Of a stretch of 61,947 bases of DNA, positions 33,600 through 41,382 are shown piece by piece. The position numbers and the translations under genes are program-made. The notes beneath the pieces are model-generated. The model was not told the DNA's origin. It ran no database searches and worked only from the letters and a program-made list of their open reading frames with translations. Every line of letters begins with the position of its first letter. Position 1 is the first letter of the stretch. Source of the stretch: a bacterium (GTDB lineage Bacteria; Zhuqueibacterota; QNDG01; JAFGCO01); contig JAFGCO010000060.1 of NCBI GenBank assembly GCA_016932575.1, positions 1 to 61,947 on the forward strand. The letters run 5' to 3'.

Positions 33600-33949
33600 G
33601 GATTCAAGATAGGTATTTTTAGTGAATAAAACAATATGAAACAGGGTGAACCCTGTGGGATGGATAAACATATCCAACAGGGTAAAGGTGGATTCCGGCT
33701 CAAAACCTTGTCCCTGTGAAAACAGGGAACACCGGAATGACAGGGGAAGGGTGTCATTCTCGAAACATGTCTTCGACTCCGATCGGCGATTTGTAATCGG
33801 GCCTGTCCGCATTCTTTCTGGCGGGAATCCAGGAGTGGTGATTTATCAGCTTGATACTCAAATTTGCAGAAAATCCAGTTTAACGCATTTATTTTCAACA
33901 GCCCCATTTCCTGTTTTAAACAGCAATGATATCCTAAAAACGAAAATGG
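33600..33949. other. Intergenic region with dispersed-repeat-like sequences (350 bp)
   Basis: Near the beta-lactamase start, ACAGGGT/ACCCTGT forms a small hairpin (33641-33656), and a third CAACAGGGT follows at about 33678. GAATGACA (33735-33742) and TGTCATTC (33752-33759) form a dyad. Then CATTCTTTCTGGCGGGAATCCAG (33811-33833) resembles the widespread intergenic repeat of the type CATTCCCGCGAAAGCGGGAATCC. No gene is seen. Confidence 0.45.
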
Positions 33950-35320
33950 TCACCATGAAGAGAAAGCCGGCGATGCCAGCCTATTTGAACAATTCAATAA
34001 TGCACGTAAATTGTGATAGGAGGTTTTCCAGTGATGGGCCTTGCGCTGCCTGTTGTTTTTCCGGTAATGTTCCGGACCTGTTTCAAACCAGCCGCCGTAT
34101 CGATGGTCTATGAGATATTTTTGTATGTATTGCCACTGTTTTTCAAAGCAGCATTTGTATCGGTCGTCTTCCGGATAAAGACTTGCCATCAGGAGAAACA
34201 CATTCAAAGCCTCTGCCTGCACCCACCAGGTTTTTCTGCGGTCGATTACGGTCGGGATGGAATCTCCCTTGAAATAGTAAGCTGCTTCATAAAGCCCGCC
34301 TTTTTCCGCATCCCATCCGTATTGAATGGCATGATCCACCAGCCGCCGCTTCATTCTTTCAAACACAGGATCGGGGGGAAGCTCCAGGAACTTTCCAGCT
34401 TCATGAAGCAGATAAGCAGTCTCCACGTCATGTCTGAAAGAGACATGATCCAGATAAAAGTTGTTACTTCGTGCCGCATCACAAGAATCACGGTAGGAAA
34501 CAGGTGTCCAGTCTTCATGATAAAATAAATGCAGATACCCCTGATCCGTGATGAACCGGTCCCGGATCATGGCAATAATATCTTCGAGTGTTTCGCGAAG
34601 CCCGGGATCGGGCCAGACATGGTAGAGACTGGTGTAAGCCTCCAGAATATGAATACTGGAATTGTAATCCTTGAGGCCGGCATAATCGCTGTCCCATCCG
34701 TTTCCTGAGGGATTTCCAAGGTGCAGAGGTGTTCCGTCCCGGGATAATTGATTGAAATAACCTCCGTAGACAGAATCCCGCGAATGTGCTTCAAGCCAAT
34801 GAAATGCATTTTCAGCCAGTTGCAGGGCCTCTTTTTTATCTGTTAATTCATAATATGCAGTCAATGCATAAATCGCGAATGCGTTGCCATATAACCGTTT
34901 GGTGCTTTTAAATCCGTTTGCCTCATGATATTTGCCTGTCCGGTTCCGGAATTCATAAAATCCGCCGAATTGATCGTCCCACATGGCATTTTTAATAAAT
35001 TGAAATCCAATATCCGCTGTATGGTGCAGGTCGAAGTTTTCAGGAAAACGGAGCGCGGCTTTTGAAGCGCTCCAGGTATGACGCGCCTGAGTAACGATCC
35101 CTTTCAGAGAGTCATCCTCCTTTTTCCAGTCATATGACCAGTTGGGAAAAAATCCGCCGCAGGCAGTATCGGCTGTCCGGGGATACCAGACGTTGATCAG
35201 CTGAAGTATTGCGTTGTCAATTTGTAAGGATATGGAGCTTGATTTCTGAGACCGGTCATGAACAGTGAACATCAATACAAGGGCAATGATCATCAGAACA
35301 CAATGACGGAGTTTTTGCAT
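33950..35320 (-). CDS. AGE-family epimerase (cellobiose/N-acylglucosamine 2-epimerase-like), exported
   Basis: AAAGGAG lies 5 bases before ATG 35320. The 456-residue protein has an N-terminal signal segment (HCVLMIIALVLMF), then an (alpha/alpha)6 barrel with the family features: GGFFPNWSYDW, QARHTWSASKA, GGFYEFRN, LYGNAFAIYALTAYYE and FRHDVETAYLLHEAG. The last resembles the HDIE motif of cellobiose 2-epimerases. Such enzymes interconvert the C2 configuration of N-acylglucosamine, glucose, or the reducing end of disaccharides. Export is unusual, since most members are cytoplasmic. Confidence 0.85.
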   Translation of the reverse strand: MQKLRHCVLMIIALVLMFTVHDRSQKSSSISLQIDNAILQLINVWYPRTADTACGGFFPNWSYDWKKEDDSLKGIVTQARHTWSASKAALRFPENFDLHHTADIGFQFIKNAMWDDQFGGFYEFRNRTGKYHEANGFKSTKRLYGNAFAIYALTAYYELTDKKEALQLAENAFHWLEAHSRDSVYGGYFNQLSRDGTPLHLGNPSGNGWDSDYAGLKDYNSSIHILEAYTSLYHVWPDPGLRETLEDIIAMIRDRFITDQGYLHLFYHEDWTPVSYRDSCDAARSNNFYLDHVSFRHDVETAYLLHEAGKFLELPPDPVFERMKRRLVDHAIQYGWDAEKGGLYEAAYYFKGDSIPTVIDRRKTWWVQAEALNVFLLMASLYPEDDRYKCCFEKQWQYIQKYLIDHRYGGWFETGPEHYRKNNRQRKAHHWKTSYHNLRALLNCSNRLASPAFSSW

Positions 35321-35519
35321 ACCAACTCCTTTGCAGCCTGGAAATCATCGGGATCATTATTATTGATCAGCAATGCATTGTATAATTAAATAGTTATCAC
35401 CCGTGCTACGCATGGTTGACAATGTAAACATTCCGACTTTGCATATCAAGAGAATAATGGTGATTATCATTGGTCGTAAAATAAAAAAAATTTATTGCAC
35501 TTATTTTCACAAAAAACTA

Positions 35520-35548
35520 TTGACATGAAAAATTGTTATTTATATATT
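35520..35548 (+). promoter_or_regulatory. Sigma70-type promoter candidate for the hydrogenase operon
   Basis: TTGACA (35520-35525) is separated by exactly 17 bases from TATATT (35543-35548). It is the best promoter match in the window. Transcription from about 35555 would give a leader of about 400 bases before the HydB-like gene. Confidence 0.55.
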
Positions 35549-35556
35549 CAATAGAG

Positions 35557-35581
35557 CTGTGATATTTTCAGACTATCACAG
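35557..35581 (+). promoter_or_regulatory. Dyad CTGTGATA-N9-TATCACAG at the predicted transcription start
   Basis: The 8-bp perfect arms 35557-35564 and 35574-35581 lie immediately downstream of the promoter's -10 element. The spacing does not match a CRP or FNR site (N6 or N4 between half sites). It could be an operator for an unknown regulator or an RNA hairpin at the 5' end. Confidence 0.4.
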
Positions 35582-35958
35582 ATGAGCCCTTTAGTTAGTC
35601 TTGACACTCAGCGTTCTTTGTCAATATCTCCTGAATGCACCGGACGCCGATAGCGATAGATCAATCGATTATTTGAATTTCATTTCTCTTATCCAGACGA
35701 ATATCCAATCTTATTGTTGCACATATGCTTCCTGTTGTGAATATGGATAACAATTTTTAACCAGGTCCTGTTTTGCCATAACCAGTCAGATCCGTTCAGC
35801 ATATAATCAATTTAATTTCCGCACATCCGGCATCTTATATAAAGATTAAACAGTTTTTCGCTTATCTCATATCGCTTTTGCATCATTGAAACATTACAAC
35901 TGTCCGCATTCGGGCATAGACATGACATCTATTTTTTAATACTCATAGGAGACCTCCG

Positions 35959-36996
35959 ATGCTAATAGAAGAACAGGCATTGCTTTTATTTTTTCAACAA
36001 TGTGCTGAAAAGGGTGTAGGGGCATATTCGGAGATCATTGTTCCAGTTCAGCAAGGTGAGAATGAGGGGCAATCTCATTTTTCCCCATTTTCACGGGATA
36101 AAGTGTGTATCCTCAGCGGGTATCGTTCCATTGATCCGGTTAAAATGCTGTTTTACATGCCCAGGGAAAAGGTGCTGCCGATTCAGAAGAGCAGAAAGAA
36201 ACGTATCGTTGCCGGAGTGAAAGCATGTGACATTAAGGGGGTGCAGGTATTGGATGCTGCACTTTCAGGAGGGGATTTTATTGATCCTGTGTATCAGGCG
36301 TGGCGTGAAGAAACCACCCTGATTTCAACGGATTGTTCATCCATTGCCTCTACCTGTCATTGCACACTTCTTTCCGGTCAGCCCTATGCAGAATCCGGCT
36401 TTGATTTGAATTTATCAAAACTGAAGGATAAATTTTTCATACAAGTGGGTTCAGAAAAGGGAGAGGCGCTTTTAAAACTCATTCAAAAATATGTTCCTGT
36501 TGAAGATTCTTCTGATGCTGATTTAAAAGCCGTACAGGCCAATCGGAAGAAAATGAAAGAGAAGGTCATTGCTCAGAATAAAGATCTGGAACGGTCCGGA
36601 AAATACGATAAACTTCGCCAGGATTATGATAAAGACTGGCCGAAAGTATCGGAGACATGTGTGGGATGCGGCGCCTGTACCCATATCTGTCCTACGTGCT
36701 ATTGTTTGATCCTGAACGATGAAACCAAGGCGCAAAAATTTGTCAAAGTACGCAGTTATGATTCCTGTCAATGGCATGGGTATGCACGTGTCGCCGGTGG
36801 TGACAGCCCCCGTCCGAAAATGTTTCAGAGATTTCGGAATCGTTATCTGTGCAAATTTCTTTTTATGAAAAGCAATTTTGACCAGCTTGGCTGTACAGGC
36901 TGTGGCCGATGCACAGAAGCCTGTGCAGGCAATATTGATTTCCGCAAGGTTGTGAAGCGGATTACAGATAAAGTGAAAACGGAAGTTGTTGTGTGA
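35959..36996 (+). CDS. HydB/AsrA-like iron-sulfur subunit of the hydrogenase operon
   Basis: The 345-residue protein resembles the beta subunit of sulfhydrogenases and AsrA of anaerobic sulfite reductase. These pass electrons between a flavoprotein and the catalytic subunit. It has an N-terminal domain with KACDIKG, DCSS and TCHC motifs, then two [4Fe-4S] motifs, CVGCGACTHICPTCYC (about 235) and CTGCGRCTEACAGN (about 314). GGAG lies 7 bases before ATG. It is the first gene of the hydrogenase operon, and the partner flavoprotein is next, after 100 bases. It is unusual beside a group 4 hydrogenase, because it normally accompanies group 3b enzymes. Confidence 0.87.
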   Translation: MLIEEQALLLFFQQCAEKGVGAYSEIIVPVQQGENEGQSHFSPFSRDKVCILSGYRSIDPVKMLFYMPREKVLPIQKSRKKRIVAGVKACDIKGVQVLDAALSGGDFIDPVYQAWREETTLISTDCSSIASTCHCTLLSGQPYAESGFDLNLSKLKDKFFIQVGSEKGEALLKLIQKYVPVEDSSDADLKAVQANRKKMKEKVIAQNKDLERSGKYDKLRQDYDKDWPKVSETCVGCGACTHICPTCYCLILNDETKAQKFVKVRSYDSCQWHGYARVAGGDSPRPKMFQRFRNRYLCKFLFMKSNFDQLGCTGCGRCTEACAGNIDFRKVVKRITDKVKTEVVV

Positions 36997-37096
36997 ATTT
37001 GAATCAGAGCACGGCCCCATGCACAGCCAATCACGACAACTTCCATGGGAATTCATGGAACGTGTTGGTCTCCTATTGAAACCTGGGAGGAAATAG

Positions 37097-37918
37097 ATGC
37101 AGAATCCTTTTGAGGTGATCCCGGCAAAAATTTACAAAATAAAACAAGAGTCGCCTCTGATCCGGACAATCAGTTTGCGTCCTGAAAAATCCATTCGATT
37201 TCAAACAGGACAATTTATGGAACTGACCCTGCCCGGTATCGGAGAAGCGCCTTTTACACCCTCCACATCCCATTTTCAAACAGAGGTGATGGATATTACG
37301 ATCATGAAAACGGGTTTTATGACCGAACATATTCATCAGACGAAAGTAGGGGATCTTGTCGGATTAAGAGGGCCCTTCGGAACCCGTTACCCGCTTGAGC
37401 GGTTTGAAGGTAAAGATCTCCTGATCCTGGGTGGCGGGTGTGGATTGGCGCCTTTGCGTTCGCTATTTCTGACTTTGCTGGATGAAATAGACAAATACAA
37501 AAGCATCACGTTCCTTGCCGGTGCGAAAAGCCCAAAAGACTGTATCTACAAGAGTGAAGTCAGTGGCTGGAAAAAACATCCGAATGTCAAATTTTTAAGA
37601 GCCGTCGACGTCGTTCCAGAAGGAGAGACATGGGATGAGGAAGTGGGCGTGGTGACTGTTCTGCTGAAAAAGTGCAGTATTGATCCGAAGACCAATCCGG
37701 CCGTTGTATGCGGCCCACCGGTCATGATGAAATTCGGCACATTCGATCTGTTAAAAATGGGTTATAAAGAAGAGAATATCTATCTCTCCATGGAAAAGAA
37801 AATGTACTGCGGACATGGACAGTGCAGGCATTGTGTGATGGGGAAATATTACGCGTGCAAGGATGGCCCTGTGTTCTCTTACGCACAAATCAAGGATGAG
37901 GAGGCAATCTGGGAATGA
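37097..37918 (+). CDS. HydG/AsrB-like FAD- and NAD(P)-binding subunit
   Basis: The 273-residue protein belongs to the ferredoxin-NADP reductase superfamily. The FAD domain contains TISLRP and FQTGQFMELTLPG, the NAD(P) domain GGGCGLAPLRSLF (about 113), and the C-terminus has four cysteines (YCGHGQCRHCVMGKYYACKDG) for one [2Fe-2S] cluster. It resembles the gamma subunit of sulfhydrogenase and PyrK. It should exchange electrons between NAD(P)(H) and the HydB-like subunit. GGAGG lies 6 bases before ATG, and it overlaps the next gene by 4 bases. A weak hairpin (TTCCATG/CATGGAA, 37041-37060) lies just upstream. Confidence 0.9.
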   Translation: MQNPFEVIPAKIYKIKQESPLIRTISLRPEKSIRFQTGQFMELTLPGIGEAPFTPSTSHFQTEVMDITIMKTGFMTEHIHQTKVGDLVGLRGPFGTRYPLERFEGKDLLILGGGCGLAPLRSLFLTLLDEIDKYKSITFLAGAKSPKDCIYKSEVSGWKKHPNVKFLRAVDVVPEGETWDEEVGVVTVLLKKCSIDPKTNPAVVCGPPVMMKFGTFDLLKMGYKEENIYLSMEKKMYCGHGQCRHCVMGKYYACKDGPVFSYAQIKDEEAIWE

Positions 37919-38418
37919 AACGATTGGTGATTGATATCCCGGCCCTTATGGAATCCGGCGTGCCGGTCGAAGAAATACAATGCGAATATTTGTTTCACCG
38001 CAAGAATCCGGGCCCATTTTCGCTGCTGGAAGTCGCAGAATTCGCATCGTATTGCCGTCAGTGCCGCGACGCTTTCTGCGTCACAGCATGTCCTAAAGAG
38101 GCGCTGGAAAGACAGAAAAACGGCATGATCAAACGGTACAACATGCGTTGCGTGGGATGCAAGAGTTGTGTGCTGGCCTGTCCATTTGGCACTATTTTTC
38201 CGGAAGTGATCAATTACATTACAGCCAAATGCGACACCTGCCTGAACCAGCTTTCTGAAAATCCGGATTACCTGCCGGCCTGTGTCAAATCTGCACCGGC
38301 AGACACGTTTTCCATGCAGGATGTGGCCAAGGAAGATCCTGATAAACATCTTTATTTTGTCGGAGACCATGTTGCAGTCAAGAGCCCGGGATGGCGGCAA
38401 AAGGAGGAGAGAACATGA
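37915..38418 (+). CDS. 4Fe-4S polyferredoxin (HycB-type) of the group 4 hydrogenase
   Basis: The 167-residue protein carries grouped cysteine motifs, YCRQCRDAFCVTACP (about 43), CVGCKSCVLACPFG (about 77) and CDTCLNQLSENPDYLPACV (about 104). This is the layout of HycB/CooF-like electron-transfer subunits with about three to four [4Fe-4S] clusters. It probably links the HydB/HydG input pair to the hydrogenase small subunit. It is coupled on both sides by ATGA overlaps. Confidence 0.88.
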   Translation: MKRLVIDIPALMESGVPVEEIQCEYLFHRKNPGPFSLLEVAEFASYCRQCRDAFCVTACPKEALERQKNGMIKRYNMRCVGCKSCVLACPFGTIFPEVINYITAKCDTCLNQLSENPDYLPACVKSAPADTFSMQDVAKEDPDKHLYFVGDHVAVKSPGWRQKEERT

Positions 38419-39338
38419 TTGGACTCAAATTTCTGTATCTCCTCGGATTTATGGTGGCCACAGCCGTGTTCGGCCTGATTGTGGGGTGGGTGGACCGCAA
38501 GCTTTCGGCGCGTGTCCAGTTTCGTGTGGGTCCGCCTTTTCTGCAGAATTTTAATGATTTCTTTAAATTGATGGGCAAGGAGACTATTCTGGTCAGGAAT
38601 GGTATTCACTGGCTTTTCATTACGGCGCCGCTGGCAGCATTCGGCATGCTGGTTCTGATCTCGACCATGATATGGACCGCGCTGATTCTGCATCGGGGTT
38701 TCGGAGGGGACCTGATCGTTGTGATGTATCTTATGATGATCTACTCTGTTGCGCTGGTCCTTGGCGGCGCAAGCACGGGGAATGTCTACTCTTCAATAGG
38801 CGCGGGTCGAGAGATCAAGCTGCTTTTGGGTGATGAACTGGTTTTTATCATGATCTGTCTGGTACCAGTCATTCAGTCCAATTACACACTAAGGCTGGAT
38901 CAAATCATCACACATCAGGCAGAAAATGGCATGGTGATCGGATCTGTTTCAGGTGCGATTGCCTTTGTCCTAGGACTGCTCTGCATTCAGGCAAAGATGG
39001 CATTGCCGCCTTTTCATATCCCCGAAGCAGAAACCGAGCTGGTTGAAGGTCCGCTCATGGAGTACAGCGGTCCGCTTCTTGCTTTTTGGAAATTGAACCA
39101 TCACATGATGTATGTCGCCTATCCGCTGCTTCTCGTACTCCTCTTTTTCGGCGGATTCAAGCTTCAGGGCATCGATATTCTCTGGGCTGTGCTGAAATAT
39201 CTGTTGATTGTGGTTTTAATGATTCTGATAAAAAATACAAATCCTCGCGTGCGTATTGATACGGCGCTGAATTTTTTCTGGCGGATCGCCGCACCGTTGG
39301 GGCTTGCCGCTGTACTCTTAGCCGTTCTGGGAGTGTAA
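38415..39338 (+). CDS. NuoH-like membrane subunit of group 4 [NiFe]-hydrogenase (EchB/MbhM/HycD type)
   Basis: ATG 38415 is set by AAAGGAGG 7 bases upstream and overlaps the previous stop by 4 bases; the longer frame from 38391 would contain the ribosome site. The 307-residue protein has about eight helices and the conserved cytoplasmic loops of the family: ARVQFRVGPPFLQNF (quinone-site-like loop in complex I) and FHIPEAETELVEGPLMEYSG. It anchors the hydrogenase module to the antiporter-like subunits and forms the entry of the ion pathway. Confidence 0.92.
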   Translation: MIGLKFLYLLGFMVATAVFGLIVGWVDRKLSARVQFRVGPPFLQNFNDFFKLMGKETILVRNGIHWLFITAPLAAFGMLVLISTMIWTALILHRGFGGDLIVVMYLMMIYSVALVLGGASTGNVYSSIGAGREIKLLLGDELVFIMICLVPVIQSNYTLRLDQIITHQAENGMVIGSVSGAIAFVLGLLCIQAKMALPPFHIPEAETELVEGPLMEYSGPLLAFWKLNHHMMYVAYPLLLVLLFFGGFKLQGIDILWAVLKYLLIVVLMILIKNTNPRVRIDTALNFFWRIAAPLGLAAVLLAVLGV

Positions 39339-39339
39339 T

Positions 39340-39759
39340 ATGGGATGGTACAATAAACGTCTGGCCAAATCAATCTGGGTGTTTCACGTAAGTGCATCTC
39401 CATGCAATAATTGCGACATTGAAATTCTGGATTTGCTTACACCCAAATATGATGTCGAACGTCTGGGGATCAAACTGGTCGGCTCGATCCGGCATGCGGA
39501 TGTGCTGCTGGTGACAGGTATCATGAATCAGAAGATCGCACCAAAGGTTCGTAAAATCTATGAACAGGCACCGAAACCAATATTCGTTGTTGGAGTCGGT
39601 ACCTGCCCTTCCGGCGGATGTTGTTTTAATGACAGTTACAATATCACTCATAATCGGAAAGATGTGATTCCCTATGATATTTATATTCCGGGATGTCCAC
39701 CCAAACCGGAAGCCATGATAGCCGGAGTCGCAAAGCTGATGGAGGTTTTGAATGAATAG
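39340..39759 (+). CDS. NuoB-like small subunit of group 4 [NiFe]-hydrogenase (EchC/MbhJ type)
   Basis: A 139-residue protein with the four cysteine positions for the proximal [4Fe-4S] cluster: CNNCDIEILD (about 18), VGTCPSGGCCF (about 86) and PGCPPKPEAM (about 117). It transfers electrons directly to the NiFe site in the large subunit. It overlaps the next gene by 8 bases. Confidence 0.93.
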   Translation: MGWYNKRLAKSIWVFHVSASPCNNCDIEILDLLTPKYDVERLGIKLVGSIRHADVLLVTGIMNQKIAPKVRKIYEQAPKPIFVVGVGTCPSGGCCFNDSYNITHNRKDVIPYDIYIPGCPPKPEAMIAGVAKLMEVLNE

Positions 39760-40192
39760 AAGCGACCGCACCGATGATTTCCTGAAGAAATTTAAGGGAA
39801 AGATTGACAAGGTCATCCGTAAGCCGAAGCGTCTCTATTTTGAAGTGAGGGATGAAGATCTTCGTGAAATTGTCAAGTATATTTTTCATGATATGGGCTG
39901 CAGGCTTTCTACAGCCACTGCCACAGAAGTGTATGACGCGATTGAAGTGCTTTATCAGTTTTCACACGATCCATCGGGATGTTATTTCTGTCCCCGTGTC
40001 AGGATGAAAGACAAAAAAAATCCGGTTATGAATTCAATCACACCCGTGGTACGCGGCGCCGAATGGATTGAGCGTGAAATGTTCGACTTTTGGGGAGTGA
40101 CTTTCCGGGATCACCCCAGACCCGAACGTCTTCTGGCCAGAGAACATCCACAGAAACTTGATAAACCACTCCGGTTCGGGAGGATTTCATGA
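39752..40192 (+). CDS. NuoC-like subunit of group 4 [NiFe]-hydrogenase (EchD/MbhK type)
   Basis: The 146-residue protein ends with the complex I 30-kDa subunit signature (WIEREMFDFWGVTFRDHPRP). It stabilises the interface between small and large subunits. It overlaps the following large-subunit gene by 4 bases. Confidence 0.88.
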   Translation: MNRSDRTDDFLKKFKGKIDKVIRKPKRLYFEVRDEDLREIVKYIFHDMGCRLSTATATEVYDAIEVLYQFSHDPSGCYFCPRVRMKDKKNPVMNSITPVVRGAEWIEREMFDFWGVTFRDHPRPERLLAREHPQKLDKPLRFGRIS

Positions 40193-41382
40193 AGCTGAAT
40201 GAAAATGTTAACCATGTGCCTGTCGGACCCTTTCATCCTCTTCTTGAGGAGGCGGAATATTTTAATCTGACAGTGGAAGGCGAGACGGTAGTCGATATTG
40301 ACATGGATATCGGCTGGATGCACCGGGGTCATGAATTTATCTCTGAACAGAAAACCTTTACACAATCTATTTTTCTGGTTGAGCGTATTTGCGGGATTTG
40401 TTCCACATCACATCCGCTGGCATGTGTGCACGCATTTGAGGATGTGGACAATACAGATATCCCGGAACGAGCAGCTTATATACGGTCTCTGGTCGGTGAG
40501 CTTGAACGAATTCACAGCCATTTATTGTGGCTCGGTCTGGCCGGTCATTTTATCGGCTATGATACACTCTGGATGTGGTCATGGAAATATCGGGAACCGG
40601 TGCTTCAAATGATGGAAATTATTTCCGGTAACCGAAACCATTATGGGATGATGCGAATCGGAGGCGTTGCCCGTGATGTGGATCCGGACCGTGTCAAAAC
40701 GCTGCGACCTATTTTGGACATGCTGGACAAAAAGCTGAAAATGATTGTCGCAGCAGCCAAAGATGATCCTGTGCTAAAATCACGACTCAAGGGCGTGGGT
40801 GTGCTTACCAAACAGGATGCGATTGAGATGTGTGCGACAGGACCCACTTCGCGCGCATCCGGTGTTCCGGGCGATGTACGCACAGACGAACCCAATGATG
40901 CATACGGATGGCTCGATTTTAAAGTTATTGTTACAGAAAACGGGGACGTGTGGGATAAATTGGTCGTTCGTTTGCTCGAAATGCTGGAATCTACAAAAAT
41001 ATGCCGTCAATGCCTTGACAAACTGAACACTGTGAAGGGACCGATATTAAATGATGTCAAGGAAATTTCTGCGGGAGAAGGAATTGGCCGATATGAAGCC
41101 CCCCGCGGTGAAGTATTCCATTATGTTCGTACCGACGGGACAAACAGGGCCATCCGCCACAAAGTCAGGGCACCGAGTTATGTGAATATTCCAACTTATT
41201 CGGCATCCTGTAAAGGTATCCCGATTGCCGATGCCCTGATCACACTGGCTTCGGTAGATCCATGCTATTGCTGTACGGAACGGGCACTCAGGGTGAAGGG
41301 TGAACATCCTGATGCCATTGATTTTTTGAAATTATCACGAGCAAAGACCGAGCGAATCAGGAGGGAAATCCATGGCCACTAA
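40189..41382 (+). CDS. Group 4 [NiFe]-hydrogenase large (catalytic) subunit
   Basis: The 397-residue NuoD-like protein keeps both nickel-binding CxxC motifs: ERICGICSTSH (about 65) and DPCYCCTER (about 357). It is therefore a true hydrogenase and not a complex I subunit. The catalytic reaction is 2H+ + 2e- to H2, reversible. After the Arg of the second motif 32 residues remain (to GH at the end). That matches the length of the peptide removed from E. coli HycE, and a matching protease gene lies at 47857. NiFe(CN)2CO assembly would use the hyp genes at 49.8-55.5 kb. Overlaps with both neighbours indicate one operon. Confidence 0.94.
   Translation: MKLNENVNHVPVGPFHPLLEEAEYFNLTVEGETVVDIDMDIGWMHRGHEFISEQKTFTQSIFLVERICGICSTSHPLACVHAFEDVDNTDIPERAAYIRSLVGELERIHSHLLWLGLAGHFIGYDTLWMWSWKYREPVLQMMEIISGNRNHYGMMRIGGVARDVDPDRVKTLRPILDMLDKKLKMIVAAAKDDPVLKSRLKGVGVLTKQDAIEMCATGPTSRASGVPGDVRTDEPNDAYGWLDFKVIVTENGDVWDKLVVRLLEMLESTKICRQCLDKLNTVKGPILNDVKEISAGEGIGRYEAPRGEVFHYVRTDGTNRAIRHKVRAPSYVNIPTYSASCKGIPIADALITLASVDPCYCCTERALRVKGEHPDAIDFLKLSRAKTERIRREIHGH

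Larger units (their letters stand above)
35321..35958. other. Divergent intergenic region upstream of the hydrogenase operon (638 bp)
   Basis: AT-rich. It holds a good plus-strand promoter (35520-35548) and a dyad (35557-35581). A second TTGACA...TGTCAA inverted pair (about 35602-35625) lies in what would be the 400-base leader. No ORF with a start signal is seen; the leader may contain unrecognised regulatory structure. Confidence 0.5.

Noticed and set aside
32772-33812. Longer start of the metallo-beta-lactamase at 33812
   Set aside because: The extra 71 residues run through repeat-like intergenic sequence and precede a normal signal peptide at Met 33599.
35557-35581. CRP or FNR site at TGTGA...TCACA
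   Set aside because: The half sites are 13 bases apart, whereas CRP needs 6 and FNR a TTGAT-N4-ATCAA form. It is kept only as an unnamed dyad.
35959-37918. Group 3b sulfhydrogenase operon
   Set aside because: HydB- and HydG-like subunits are present, but the catalytic alpha and small delta subunits of that type are absent; the downstream catalytic subunits are group 4.
38415-41382. Complex I (NADH:quinone oxidoreductase) genes
   Set aside because: The NuoD-like subunit keeps both nickel-binding CxxC motifs, and a full hyp set plus protease is linked, so it is a group 4 hydrogenase.
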